Notes: generated by a model from the letters alone, not told the origin. 64,000 nt of DNA from Salinimicrobium sp963709775 (GCA_963709775.1 CAVPXS010000014.1:50872-114871), one strand, 5' to 3'. Counted from the first letter of the stretch, positions 52,949 through 62,116 are shown. Numbers and translations: made by a program.

Positions 52949-53118
52949 CTCGTCCGGCATCGGGAGCGTTTCGAACCCCAGCCGGGAATGGGCCACGCTT
53001 GCGGGAGTTTTTCCCTCCAATCAGGGATCGTGCGGTGAAAGCGTGGTCGGGAAGCGGCGGAGAGCAGTGGGAGCGATGGAGAGCGGTTTCCGGCGTCGTT
53101 CTCGGGGATAACGTTCTC

Positions 53119-54021
53119 TCAGGGCTCGGGGACCGGCGATTCCTTGGTTCGTCCGGCTTCGCGGAGGCGCTCCTCGTCGGCGTCGTCGAGCGGTTCGTAC
53201 GCCATCGCTGCTTCGAGGATGTTCGGAACGAGCTGCGGGTCGCCGGCGCTCGGGATGCTGGTCATCCCCTGTGAGACCGCGTATCGCAGGCAGTCGACGA
53301 GGTCGTCCTTCTCGTCGTAGGGTTCGTACCACGTCGCGTAGGGGTGTTCCGCTTCGGGGCTGTCGTCGGCCCACGGCTGTTTCGCGAACCCCTTGATACA
53401 GAGCGTCCCGAGGCCGCGTTCCTGGGCGAGTTCCAGCACCGAGCGGTAGTCGTATTCCGGGCCTTCCTTCGAATCGAGGGTGTAGTTGAACGGGAACATC
53501 ACCGATTCGAGTTCCGGAATTCGCTTGATCGCCGTGCGGATGAGGCTCGGGTCGCCGTGACTCGTGAGCCCGATGTGGTCGATCAGTCCCTCCTCTTTGG
53601 CGTCCTTGAACGCCTGCAATGCGCCCGGGTCGTGGTCCCCCTGGGACATCTCCGGCTGGTAGTCGCCCGTGATGGTATCGAGTTCGTCGTAACGGGTGAC
53701 GGCGTGGAACTGATAGAGATCGATGGAGTCGGTACCGAGCCGGTCGAGCGACTTCTGGAGTTCGCCCCACGCGCCGTAGTAGGTGCGCTCCTGGGTCTTA
53801 CAGCCGAGGAAGACCTCGTCGCGGTGTTCGGCGAGTTTCGGTGCGAGTTTGAGTTCGGCGTCGCCGTAGGTCGGCGCGACATCGAAGTGATTAACGCCCG
53901 CGTCGAGGACGTCCTCAACCATCTGATTCGCCTCGTTCTGCGGGAGGAAGTCGAGTGCGATGGCACCGAAGGTGAGGATCGAACTCTCGTGGCCGATGTC
54001 ACCGAGTGGGCGAGTCTCCAT
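53119..54021 (-). CDS. Aldo/keto reductase, haloarchaeal
   Basis: 300 residues from ATG at 54021 (METRPLGDIGHESSILTFG). The catalytic tetrad is visible: Asp and Tyr in NHFDVAPTYGDAELKL, Lys in VFLGCKTQERT and His in DLYQFHAVTRYDEL. It reduces aldehydes or ketones with NAD(P)H; substrate unknown. The open frame runs 51 codons further upstream, but that part is low-quality sequence over the HtrA remnant region. Confidence 0.9.
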   Translation of the reverse strand: METRPLGDIGHESSILTFGAIALDFLPQNEANQMVEDVLDAGVNHFDVAPTYGDAELKLAPKLAEHRDEVFLGCKTQERTYYGAWGELQKSLDRLGTDSIDLYQFHAVTRYDELDTITGDYQPEMSQGDHDPGALQAFKDAKEEGLIDHIGLTSHGDPSLIRTAIKRIPELESVMFPFNYTLDSKEGPEYDYRSVLELAQERGLGTLCIKGFAKQPWADDSPEAEHPYATWYEPYDEKDDLVDCLRYAVSQGMTSIPSAGDPQLVPNILEAAMAYEPLDDADEERLREAGRTKESPVPEP

Positions 54022-54103
54022 TCGCGTTCCAACGGGAGGCGGGGATAAATACTGTACAGAATCTTTCGTGGGTTTTCGCGGGACGGTGTAAACGGAGTGT
54101 TCA

Positions 54104-54350
54104 TCGATTCCACCTCGCGTCGATGGGAGCGCGGTTCCAACGGATGGTGACGTGGTCGTCGGGGTCGGTGGCACCTTAGGTCGATACCCGTCAGGATCTC
54201 TCGTCGGTCCTCGCGCTCGACACCTCGCCCGGCAAGACGGTAGCCGTCACCGTCCTCAGAGATGGCAGCCGACGGACCCTCGAAGTCACACTCGGCAAAC
54301 GTCCCGAACGTCAGGGAGCCGGCATCGCCGCGGGCAGCCCCGCCGCATAG
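54104..54350 (+). pseudogene. Remnant of an HtrA-type serine protease PDZ domain
   Basis: Reading rightwards, VDGSAVPTDGDVVVGVGGT (to ~54175) continues after a one-base shift as VDTRQDLSSVLALDTSPGKT and VAVTVLRDGSRRTLEVTLGK, ending at TAG 54348-54350. This is the C-terminal PDZ domain of haloarchaeal HtrA-like proteases; the protease domain with its His-Asp-Ser triad is absent. The remaining bases from 54022 to 54420 show nothing else. Probably a decayed gene end left by a deletion. Confidence 0.72.
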
Positions 54351-54420
54351 CACACGAAAACGGCTAGCTAACCTACCGGCGGCACGGGTTCGTCACGGGA
54401 ACGCATTGCGGGATGAGGAC

Positions 54421-54939
54421 TTATCCCAGCGAGCCGAGCACCGCGATATCATACGAATCGATATCGGTCGGGTCTTCGAGGACGATGACTTCGAAGTCCC
54501 AGGTCCCGCCCGGAGCGAGGTCGTGCGTGCTGTCGAGGTACCGACCCAGTTGGGCACCGTCGCTGGTGTAGACTCGAGCGCGGACTTCGACCACTTCGAC
54601 CCGCTGGTGGCCGGTGTTCTCGATAGTGCCCTGGACCACCGCCCCGCGGTAGTCGTCCTTGACCACCATTTCGTGGTTTCGGAGCGTGAGCACGTCGAGC
54701 GCGACCGCGTAGCTGTCGCCGTCGAGTTGGGCGCGGGCCGCCGCGGCGCTCGCCGCGCTCGCGTTCGAGGCGTTCGCGCCGGTGGTAGTCGGGAGGTCGA
54801 CGGTCCGGCGGTCGCCGTAGGCCACGTTTCCGCTGCCGGTCGTACAGCCGGCGAGGCCGACCGACGCGCTCGTGCCGAGAAGGGCGAGGATCCGACGCCG
54901 ACTGAGCGGTCGTCTGTCGTCGGAGAACGCTCGTCTCAC
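54421..54939 (-). CDS. Tat-exported lipoprotein with FxLYD-like domain
   Basis: 172 residues. N-terminus RRPLSRRRILALLGTSASVGLAGC: twin-Arg motif and lipobox with Cys near residue 32, the common haloarchaeal Tat lipoprotein type. A disordered Ser/Ala/Asn linker follows, then a beta domain, VVQGTIENTGHQRVEVVEVRARVYTSDG, with GTWDFEVIVLED, as in FxLYD. Its ATG overlaps the stop of the upstream membrane protein gene by four bases (ATGA), so they are coupled. Confidence 0.85.
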   Translation of the reverse strand: MRRAFSDDRRPLSRRRILALLGTSASVGLAGCTTGSGNVAYGDRRTVDLPTTTGANASNASAASAAAARAQLDGDSYAVALDVLTLRNHEMVVKDDYRGAVVQGTIENTGHQRVEVVEVRARVYTSDGAQLGRYLDSTHDLAPGGTWDFEVIVLEDPTDIDSYDIAVLGSLG

Positions 54940-55973
54940 TGGTCGCCTCCGCTCCCAATCTCGTCGGATCGCTGTGACCGTCGGAGAATGAATGGGCCGA
55001 TCGCGAGCGTCCGTTTCGCGATCGATCCCAGACGAAGGATGTACGCGACCAGCACGAAGAACGGCAGCGACGCGATGGCGACCGCCCCGCTGATGGCGAA
55101 CACGAGGTTCGCCGCCCCGAGCGTCGACCCAAGGAAGGAGTTCGGATCGATGTAGAGCAATCCGAGGATCGAGATCGCGAGGGCGGGGACGCCGGCGTAG
55201 AGCATCTTCCGCGAGAAGTCGACGAGTTCCCGTCGGAAGTAGAGCGTCTTGAAGTGTTCGCGAGCCGGCGCGAAGAGCGTCAAGACCTGTATCAGGTCGT
55301 CGAACGCGGCTCGCTCGTCCTCGCCCAGCGAGTCACTGTACTCGGCTCGGAGCCGTCGTGCCGTGTATATCTTCCACGAGTAGTCGTAGTTCAGAACGGC
55401 GGGAATGACCTCGAACCCGCCGAACTGGGCACTGGAGAGCTGGTCGTCAATCTCGTCCGCCTGTGTTCGGATTCGGTCGCTCAGCGCGGTCACGCTGTCA
55501 CGGAGCTCGTCGTCGGCGTTGGTCGCCGAGACGTCCGCCAGTGTGTCCACCCGGTCCCTGCTTAGTTCCATGAAGACCTGCATGAACGAGGCGGGCTCGG
55601 GCGGGACGACCGACCCGGTGAGTTCCTCGATGTGCTGGCGAAACTCCGTGGCATCCGCCATCTCGTCACGCTTCTCGCCGAGCGGCCCCAACTCGCGCGA
55701 GAGCACGAGCTGGTTCAACGTGACGACGAGCGTGATCCCGGTGATGATGGACATGATGAATGCCTGGAACAGCCGCTCGACGTGGGTTCCGTTGCGGACG
55801 GTCATGCGGAGCGGGTAGACGTTGAGGGAACCAGCGACGACCAAGACGACGAAGAGACCGACCGTCAGCAGGAGTGCGAGAACGGTTCGGTTCGCGGTGA
55901 GCAACACCCAGACGCCGACCCGCCCGGTATCGGTCCGCTCACGTATCGTGGATCCAGGACCGGGGTCGCTCAT
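54936..55973 (-). CDS. Haloarchaeal membrane protein with four helices, unknown function
   Basis: 345 residues. Two membrane segments near the N-terminus (~25-45 and ~70-90: LLLTVGLFVVLVVAG, AFIMSIITGITLVV), a long acidic helical region (~100-245) and two C-terminal helices (~255-315: MLYAGVPALAISILGLLYI, NLVFAISGAVAIASLPFFVL). I do not recognise a catalytic motif. It is the first gene of a two-gene operon with the Tat lipoprotein, so the two may form a cell-surface complex. Confidence 0.8.
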   Translation of the reverse strand: MSDPGPGSTIRERTDTGRVGVWVLLTANRTVLALLLTVGLFVVLVVAGSLNVYPLRMTVRNGTHVERLFQAFIMSIITGITLVVTLNQLVLSRELGPLGEKRDEMADATEFRQHIEELTGSVVPPEPASFMQVFMELSRDRVDTLADVSATNADDELRDSVTALSDRIRTQADEIDDQLSSAQFGGFEVIPAVLNYDYSWKIYTARRLRAEYSDSLGEDERAAFDDLIQVLTLFAPAREHFKTLYFRRELVDFSRKMLYAGVPALAISILGLLYIDPNSFLGSTLGAANLVFAISGAVAIASLPFFVLVAYILRLGSIAKRTLAIGPFILRRSQRSDEIGSGGDQ

Positions 55974-56378
55974 GACCGGAACACCGGTTCAAGGTCGAGC
56001 GATTCCGGTGGTGTGCCGATGATCCCGTGTGGAAACGAGAGAACAGGAGAGGACATGAGGATGACAGGTGGGGGCGGCACGGCGATGAGGATCGTGCTTG
56101 CTTCTGAAAGCAATACGGCCGAAAGCGCCGGATACAACGGGACAGCGGCGGATTTGGCCACGAACGTCGAGCCGCGTGTTTCGGGTACCTAGAGCCCTCA
56201 CCGAGTAGCTAATTCCGGTCGTCACGCGCTCGCCTCTAAGGACGGTGTGAGACATATCGAAAACCGCTCGAATGGACGATTACGAGCCACGCCACCGTCC
56301 GGTCTCGATGTCTCGGCCAACTCTGTGCCGACTCCGAGACCCGCATCTTTGAAGACGTACACCGCCAAAACAGGAACA
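55974..56378. other. 405-base intergenic region before the dpsA pair
   Basis: Several overlapping frames exist on both strands, but none has a recognisable protein and all look like high-GC chance frames. It should hold the divergent promoters for the membrane-protein operon and the dpsA operon. The AT-rich part nearest dpsA (CATCTTTGAAGA at 56344, CCAAAACAGGAACA at 56365) may be the archaeal promoter. Confidence 0.35.
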
Positions 56379-56954
56379 ATGGCAACGAGAGACGGTCGAT
56401 TGGTACGCGAACCCGACACCGGTGAGCGACTCCAGGAGTGGGGAACGGTCGAGGAAAACGCACTTCGGATCCCGAAGGACGTCGCCGAGGAGGTGGTCGA
56501 CGCGCTCTGTGTCGACTTCGCCGGCACGTTCAACCTGTTCTACCTGCTCAGAAAGCACTACTGGACGGTCGAAGGGGCCGAACACGAGGAGCTCGAGGAG
56601 TTCCTCGAAGCCGCCTACAAACGCACCCGGGAGATCAACGACGACATCGCCGAGCGGATCGTCGAACTCGGCGGGATCCCCCCGAACACGCCGCCGACCA
56701 TCCAGGCCCGCGCCGCGGTCCACCTCGAAGCCGAGAACCTCTACGACGTGCGCGCTTCGCTGGCGGGCGACCTCGATGGGTACGCGGTGCTGGTCGCGAG
56801 CCTCCGCGAACACATCCGGCAGGCGGAGGAGCTCGGTGACCCGGACACGGGCGAACGTCTGCGCCAACACCTCGAAGTTCTCGAAGACGACGCCCACGAC
56901 ATAGAGGAGTTCCTCGAAGGCGACACGCTGGTTCGCTCGGAGGCGATGAACTGA
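56379..56954 (+). CDS. DpsA-like ferritin (first of a tandem pair)
   Basis: 191 residues from ATG at 56379 (MATRDGRLVREPD). Four-helix Dps-type protein that stores iron and guards DNA from peroxide. Visible: FNLFYLLRKHYWTVEGAEHEEL (first ferroxidase-type His in KHYW), INDDIAERIVELGGIPP and VYDVRASL-type YDVRASLAGDLDGYAVLVASLREHIRQAEELGD. The frame extends 44 codons upstream without family similarity. The stop overlaps the next gene's ATG (TGATG). Confidence 0.88.
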   Translation: MATRDGRLVREPDTGERLQEWGTVEENALRIPKDVAEEVVDALCVDFAGTFNLFYLLRKHYWTVEGAEHEELEEFLEAAYKRTREINDDIAERIVELGGIPPNTPPTIQARAAVHLEAENLYDVRASLAGDLDGYAVLVASLREHIRQAEELGDPDTGERLRQHLEVLEDDAHDIEEFLEGDTLVRSEAMN

Positions 56955-57532
56955 TGGCGAGCACGCCGCACCTCCGCAGCCCCGACCCCGTCCACCTCCG
57001 TCAGGAGTGGGAGACGGTGACCGAGAACGCTCTCCGGATCGATCGGGAGACGGCCAAGCGGATGGTCGAGGCCCTGAACCAGGAGCTCTCGGGACTCTAC
57101 CTCCTTTTCAATCAGGTCCGCAAGCACAAGTGGACTCTCACGGGAGCCGAGTTCGACCTCCTCACGGAGTTCCTCGCGGAGGCCGCCGAGCGACTCTCCG
57201 TGATAACCGACGAACTCGCCCTCCGCGTCCACGCGCTCGGTGGGGTTCCGGTCTGTGGCCCGATGGGCTTCCGCAAGTACGCGCCGATGGACATCGAGGC
57301 CGCCCATCGCTACGACGCCCGGTCGTCGCTCGCACGCGACCTCGACGGCTACGCGACGCTCGTCGTTCGGATGCGCGAACACATCGAACAGGCGGACCGA
57401 CTGGGCGACAAGGCGACGAGCGAACTCCTCCGTCAGCACCTGGAGACGCTCGAGAACGACGGGGACACGCTCGCGAAGTGTCTCGCGGAGGATACGCTCG
57501 TCCGGCGCGACGCGCTCGCCGACCGGTCGTAA
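56954..57532 (+). CDS. DpsA-like ferritin (second of a tandem pair)
   Basis: 192 residues. Paralogue of the preceding gene with the same order: LRQEWETVTENALRIDRE, LYLLFNQVRKHKWTLTGAEF, VITDELALRVHALGGVPV, and YDARSSLARDLDGYATLVVRMREH. Where the first copy has GAEHEELEEFLE, this one has GAEFDLLTEFLA, losing several acidic or His side chains near the expected metal site. It may form mixed shells with copy one, or have lost ferroxidase activity. Translation is coupled to copy one. Confidence 0.87.
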   Translation: MASTPHLRSPDPVHLRQEWETVTENALRIDRETAKRMVEALNQELSGLYLLFNQVRKHKWTLTGAEFDLLTEFLAEAAERLSVITDELALRVHALGGVPVCGPMGFRKYAPMDIEAAHRYDARSSLARDLDGYATLVVRMREHIEQADRLGDKATSELLRQHLETLENDGDTLAKCLAEDTLVRRDALADRS

Positions 57533-57613
57533 GCGCTGGGTCGGGGAAGCCCACACCACGTCGATCGAACGGATGACCGGAGTGCTTTTTTCGCCACCGT
57601 CGGTAGTCCGCCC

Positions 57614-58267
57614 ATGGTCGACAAACAGGCGGTCCAACAGCGTCTCGCCGACAGCGGCGTCGTCGCGGTGCTCCGCTCGATCCCGGAGGACGTCATCGTC
57701 GAGGTGGCGAACGCGATCCACGAGGGCGGCGTCACGGCGCTCGAAGTCACGGCCGACGCCGAGCGCCCCGCCGAGATGATCGCCGCCATCGACGAGGACC
57801 TCGAGGGGACGGACGCGCTCGTCGGGGCGGGCACCGTCATGGATGCCGAGACCGCCCGTGAGGTCATCAACGCGGGCGCGCAGTTCGTACTCGCGCCGAA
57901 CTTCGAACCCGAAGTCGTCGAGGTTTGTAACGAGGAAGAGGTGGTCTGTGTTCCCGGGATCATGACCCCCACGGAAGCCGTCGATGCGATGAACGCCGGC
58001 GCGGATGTCCTAAAGGTGTTCCCGGCGGCGACGGTCGGGCCGGGCCACATCAGCGCGCTTCGGGGCCCGCTGGGCGACATCCCGCTGATGCCCACAGGCG
58101 GGGTCTCGGCGGAGAACGCCGCCGAGTACTTCGAGGCCGGTGCCATGTCGGTGGGTGCCGGGTCGGCGCTCGTCAACTACGAGGCCATCGAGAACGGCGA
58201 CATGGACGGCGTTCGCGAGCGGGCGGCCGAGTTCGTTCGGGCCGTCGAGGCGGCCCGCGCCGACTGA
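57614..58267 (+). CDS. kdgA: KDPG/KHG aldolase (2-dehydro-3-deoxy-phosphogluconate aldolase)
   Basis: 217 residues, class I aldolase barrel. It splits KDPG to pyruvate and glyceraldehyde 3-phosphate in the semi-phosphorylative Entner-Doudoroff route used by haloarchaea. Motifs: VVAVLRSIPEDVIVEVANAI, GVTALEVTADAE (catalytic Glu), VGAGTVMDAETAREVINAGAQF, Schiff-base Lys in DVLKVFPAATVGPGHI and MPTGGVSAENAAEYFEAGA. A T-rich stretch at 57587-57593, about 24 bases before the ATG, could be the TATA-like element. Confidence 0.93.
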   Translation: MVDKQAVQQRLADSGVVAVLRSIPEDVIVEVANAIHEGGVTALEVTADAERPAEMIAAIDEDLEGTDALVGAGTVMDAETAREVINAGAQFVLAPNFEPEVVEVCNEEEVVCVPGIMTPTEAVDAMNAGADVLKVFPAATVGPGHISALRGPLGDIPLMPTGGVSAENAAEYFEAGAMSVGAGSALVNYEAIENGDMDGVRERAAEFVRAVEAARAD

Positions 58268-58359
58268 GACCGGGATCCGGACGCATCGAGGATCGAACAC
58301 TCTCTCGGTTCCGATACGAGACCATGCGCTTTTGGGGACGATAGGTCATCCCTCTAGTG

Positions 58360-58815
58360 ATGAGTGCACGAGACACACCGGCCGAGCAGGCCAGGGAAAA
58401 CGCCGTCGAGATCGCCTCGACGCTCGTCATCGGCCTCGGCCTCGCCGCACTTTTCCTGGGTGTGAGTAACTTCTGGCTCGTCTTCGTCCTCGGGTTCGTC
58501 GTCTTCGTGCCGCTCGTCGCACTGCTGTTCGGCGACGAATCGGACCGAGACGAGTGGTGGGACGATATGTGGGGCGAGGACTGGTCCGACGACTGGTGGG
58601 GGTCCTCGTCGAAGGACGACGCCGACCCGGAACGCAAAGACACTCCGGAGGATGGGAACGAGGATTCGCTCTCGATCGTCCGGCGACGCTACGCACGTGG
58701 CGAACTCACGGACGCGCAGTTCGAGCGCAAACTCGAACGTCTGCTCGAAACCGAGACGCTGGAGGACGTCGAGGACCGCCAGCAAGCACGCGAACTCCTC
58801 GACGAGCACGAATAG
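58360..58815 (+). CDS. SHOCT-domain membrane protein, haloarchaeal
   Basis: 151 residues. An acidic N-terminus, two membrane segments (IASTLVIGLGLAALFLGV; FWLVFVLGFVVFVPLVALLF), a Trp/Asp-rich linker (DEWWDDMWGEDWSDDWW) and a C-terminal SHOCT motif LSIVRRRYARGELTDAQFER. SHOCT proteins with two helices are very common in haloarchaea; role unknown. ATG at 58360 is preceded by an in-frame GTG. Confidence 0.88.
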   Translation: MSARDTPAEQARENAVEIASTLVIGLGLAALFLGVSNFWLVFVLGFVVFVPLVALLFGDESDRDEWWDDMWGEDWSDDWWGSSSKDDADPERKDTPEDGNEDSLSIVRRRYARGELTDAQFERKLERLLETETLEDVEDRQQARELLDEHE

Positions 58816-58845
58816 CATGGCCGGGCGAGGCCCGTGGTCACCGAA

Positions 58846-60306
58846 TCAATCCGGTCCCGGGTTCGTGTTCGCTTTCGCCGGTTCGGATGGCAGGTAGACG
58901 GCGACCAGCGCCGCGCCGAGACAGACCACCACGGCGATAGCGAAGACGAGTCCCAGTCCGTCGGAGAGGACGGCAACGAGCCCCGGCGGCGGTGTGTTCG
59001 AACCGAGCAGAAGCCGCTGGACGTCGCTGATGTTGGAGACGCCGGGGATCGACGCGAACCGGCTCCGCATGCTGGTGTTCAGCACGACCCCGAGGACGGC
59101 GACCCCGATCGTTCCGCCGAGGTTCCGGAAGAACTGCTGGGAGGAAGTCGCCAGCCCCATCCGCTCGGTCCCGAGGTGGTTCTGGATCGCGACCAGCAGT
59201 GCCGGAGTGAGCATCCCCATCCCGACACCCGTGACGAAGACCGTCACCATCATCAGCCACAGCGGCGTGCCGACGGTCCAGAACACCGCACCGGCGAAGC
59301 TCACGGCCATCAGCGTCGCGCCGGTCGAGGCCAGTCGCCGCTCGCCGAACCGATTGATGAGGCGACCGGAGACGAAACTCGTGCCCGACCAGCCGATGGA
59401 GATAGGGAAGACGATGAGCGCCGCAGCCCCCGCCCCACCCCGGAGCGCCTGGAGAAAGAGGGGATCGTACGTGAGCGCGGCGAACACCGCAAAGCTCGTG
59501 AGGAATCCCGCGACGTTGGTGACCACGTAGGTGGTATCGTTGAACAGCGACAGCGGGATGATCGGGACGACCGCTCGCCGCTCCGCAAGGACGAACCCGC
59601 CGAGGCCCGCGAGACCGAGAACCAGCAGTCCGACGGCAAGCGTCGGTTGGGTGTCGAAGGTTTCGAGCGCGACGAGGATGGCCCCGACGCCGACCGAGAG
59701 GGTCACGGCCCCGGGATAGTCGACGTGTCGTTCGGCATCACCCGTGGTCTCTTCGAGCGAGCGGGCGGTCACGACCACGGCGAGGATCCCGATAGGGACG
59801 CTGAAGTAGAACACCCAGCGCCACGAGAGGGTCGCGACGATGACGTAGCCGAGGAGCGGGCCGACGACGCTCGACACTCCCCAGACGGCGCTGCCATACC
59901 CGATCGCGCGGCCGCGCTCCTCGGGCGGGTAGATCACGCCGAGGACCGTATACGGGATCGCGAACATCGCGCCGGCACCGATCCCCTGGAGCGAGCGAAA
60001 CGCGACGAGTTGAACCATGGTCTGGGCCGCGCCGGCGAGCGCGCTGCCGAGCACGAACAGCGCTACGCCGACGAAGAACAGGCGCTTTCGGCCGTAGATA
60101 TCCGCGAGCCGCCCGAACAGCGGCATCGAAATTGCAGCGAACAACATGTAGGCAGCGAACACCCACGAGTAGAAGGCGAGGCCGCCGAGCGAGGCGACGA
60201 CGGTGGGCATCGCGGTGCTGACGATGGTACCGTCGATCCCGGCGAGGAAGATACCGAGCATCATCCCGAGTGTCACGAGCTGCCGGTCGGAGGTGGGAGC
60301 GGACAT
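58846..60306 (-). CDS. DHA2-family (EmrB/QacA-like) MFS drug exporter
   Basis: 486 residues from ATG at 60306 (MSAPTSDRQLVTLGMM). Fourteen hydrophobic segments. Motif C/D1-like MLGIFLAGIDGTIVSTAMPTVVASLGG, motif A GRLADIYGRKRLF, SLQGIGAGAMFAIPYTVLGVI and GYGSAVWGVSSVVGPLLGYV. It exports drugs or toxic compounds with proton antiport. The open frame continues 44 codons upstream without similarity. It converges on the SHOCT gene. Confidence 0.92.
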   Translation of the reverse strand: MSAPTSDRQLVTLGMMLGIFLAGIDGTIVSTAMPTVVASLGGLAFYSWVFAAYMLFAAISMPLFGRLADIYGRKRLFFVGVALFVLGSALAGAAQTMVQLVAFRSLQGIGAGAMFAIPYTVLGVIYPPEERGRAIGYGSAVWGVSSVVGPLLGYVIVATLSWRWVFYFSVPIGILAVVVTARSLEETTGDAERHVDYPGAVTLSVGVGAILVALETFDTQPTLAVGLLVLGLAGLGGFVLAERRAVVPIIPLSLFNDTTYVVTNVAGFLTSFAVFAALTYDPLFLQALRGGAGAAALIVFPISIGWSGTSFVSGRLINRFGERRLASTGATLMAVSFAGAVFWTVGTPLWLMMVTVFVTGVGMGMLTPALLVAIQNHLGTERMGLATSSQQFFRNLGGTIGVAVLGVVLNTSMRSRFASIPGVSNISDVQRLLLGSNTPPPGLVAVLSDGLGLVFAIAVVVCLGAALVAVYLPSEPAKANTNPGPD

Positions 60307-60484
60307 GGCGGGATGCGTTCGTAGTGGTTTTGGCCGACACAGTATGTGGGTTGTGTTCGAATGGGTGGTGTCCGGTCGTCGCGCGCGTCGTCCGACCGTC
60401 GGAAAAGCGGGGCCCCCTGGAGAGCGGAGCGTTATCATCCCTTACCCCGAATCCGATCGTGGAATTCATTCCAATATCGGAACG

Positions 60485-60657
60485 ATGAGTCGAAGGTCGT
60501 TCGAGAGGTCGCTGTCGCCACGCTCGCCATGCTCCTCGTCGTCGCGCTCCAGTTGACGACGACGGTCGGCGGCGTGCTGGTTGCGACCTTCGACACGGCC
60601 CACCTCACGGACGTCTCGGACCAGCTGGCCGCCCGGCTGGACGCCGGACGGGCGTAA
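60485..60657 (+). CDS. Possible small haloarchaeal membrane protein, start unclear
   Basis: From ~60493 one frame reads KVVREVAVATLAMLLVVALQ then LTTTVGGVLVATFDTAHLTD and ends ARLDAGRA at 60657: a basic start, one membrane helix and a sensible tail. The frame has no nearby ATG; an ATG at 60485 lies one frame off (MSRRSF), so a one-base error near 60490 is likely. It is divergent from the DHA2 exporter. Function unknown. Confidence 0.4.
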
Positions 60658-60718
60658 ATCCACGAAGTGCGCCCGAAACCAAATCGTGTTCGCGGGCGGA
60701 GACTACCGACCGCTTCGG

Positions 60719-61336
60719 CTACCCCAAGAGGCCGTTCAGTATGATGCCGACGAAAAAGAGGAGCACCACCTCGTTGACGACCCACGAGTTCGTGTTCATC
60801 CAGTCTCGGACCTTCGGGAGAGCGGTTTTCGCGCGGTTTCCGAGCATGATCACGGCGAGCGACGGGAGTGAAAGCAATAGCAGTGTTGTCAGGACGAACG
60901 GAACCGCGTCCGTCAACGGCAAGTCCTGACTGGCGAGATAGGCGCCGACGGTGACGGACGTGATGATATCGGTCGGAAAGAAACCGAGCAGCAAAAACCC
61001 CAGTCGAAGCGAGAACCGTGGGGTTGCCGCCTCAAGCCGCCCCATCCATCTCGGCGGATCCGATTGTTCGCGCTTGCGGAAGGTGGAGACCATGGCGACC
61101 AGGATGATGAGAAGGATGAGTACGTTGAGTAGTGGACGCGACTGACCCGTCCCGATGGCACCGAAGCCAAGGAGAAACGCGACGCTGACGATGATCGATA
61201 TCGAAACTGCTGCGCCAACGACGAAAGCGAGCGAGTTGCGTCGCCACTCTTTGCTCGTGGCGAGAAAAATGGCGCTCAGGATCTGTGGGCCGGAGATCAT
61301 GACGATCGCGAGTGGGAGAACGGTCAGGAAGCTCAT
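60719..61336 (-). CDS. GAP-family (LysE-like) membrane protein
   Basis: 205 residues with six hydrophobic segments: VLPLAIVMISGPQILSAIFL, SLAFVVGAAVSISIIVSVAF, LLNVLILLIILVAMVSTF, LGFLLLGFFPTDIITSVTVG, FVLTTLLLLSLPSLAVIMLG and VVNEVVLLFFVGIILNGLLG. The topology and the GP near the start fit the GAP family of LysE-like exporters (relatives move glycopeptidolipids or sulfolipids in mycobacteria). Substrate here unknown. Confidence 0.8.
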   Translation of the reverse strand: MSFLTVLPLAIVMISGPQILSAIFLATSKEWRRNSLAFVVGAAVSISIIVSVAFLLGFGAIGTGQSRPLLNVLILLIILVAMVSTFRKREQSDPPRWMGRLEAATPRFSLRLGFLLLGFFPTDIITSVTVGAYLASQDLPLTDAVPFVLTTLLLLSLPSLAVIMLGNRAKTALPKVRDWMNTNSWVVNEVVLLFFVGIILNGLLG

Positions 61337-61431
61337 GGCTCCTCGTTCTCGTCTGCCGACGCCGAGCCCCGGCCCGTGGTCATCGCTGGTCGTGCCACGT
61401 CAGCGATGGACCGTCCCGATCCATTGGCCGC

Positions 61432-62028
61432 TCAGCCACCCCGGGGCGTGGCACCGAGCGATTGCGTCTCGCGGGACGCTTTCCGGCTTCCCATGGCGAG
61501 CACGACCATCGCACCGCCCGTACTCAGGAGTTCGATGCCGAAGATGACCCCGACCGCCCACAACGCGGTCGACGGCCAGCCGGCCCAGATCAGCGCACCG
61601 GCAGCGATCCCGACGACGCCGCTTCCGAGCATCCATCCCCAGCCGTCCGTCGGGCGGAGTCGGAGCCCCATCACGACCTCGACGACGCCCTCCGCGAGGA
61701 AGAACGCCGCCAAGAGCAGCGTGAGGGTCAACAGCCCGACGACAGGGTTCGCGAACAACGCGATCCCGCCGACGATGTAGACCGCCGCGAGCACGGTCTG
61801 CCAGACGACTCCGCTCCAGCCGCGGGCGGAGAAGACGTGCACGCCGTGGCCGATACCGCCGACGACGAGCAACACGCCGAGCATCGCCGAGAGCGTGATA
61901 CCGGTGACGAACGGCGAGAATATCGCGATCACGCCGAGCATCGCGATGAGCGTGCCGACGCCCGCTAGTACACGCCAGCTCCCCGCGAGCGACGGACTCT
62001 CTCTTCCTGCTTCGATTTCTGCACTCAT
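61432..62028 (-). CDS. HdeD/DUF308-family membrane protein
   Basis: 198 residues with six membrane segments in three DUF308-type pairs, e.g. VLAGVGTLIAMLGVIAIFSP, AMLGVLLVVGGIGHGVHVFS, AVYIVGGIALFANPVVGLLT and LLAAFFLAEGVVEVVMGLRL. HdeD of E. coli takes part in acid resistance; haloarchaeal copies are uncharacterised. It is on the same strand as the GAP-family gene, 95 bases upstream of it. Confidence 0.88.
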   Translation of the reverse strand: MSAEIEAGRESPSLAGSWRVLAGVGTLIAMLGVIAIFSPFVTGITLSAMLGVLLVVGGIGHGVHVFSARGWSGVVWQTVLAAVYIVGGIALFANPVVGLLTLTLLLAAFFLAEGVVEVVMGLRLRPTDGWGWMLGSGVVGIAAGALIWAGWPSTALWAVGVIFGIELLSTGGAMVVLAMGSRKASRETQSLGATPRGG

Positions 62029-62116
62029 TGTTCTTCCCTCGCTTCCACATACGTGCGCGATGAAGATAAAACCTATTGATTACTTTATGTGATGTGGTTG
62101 AGACGAATATAGTATA

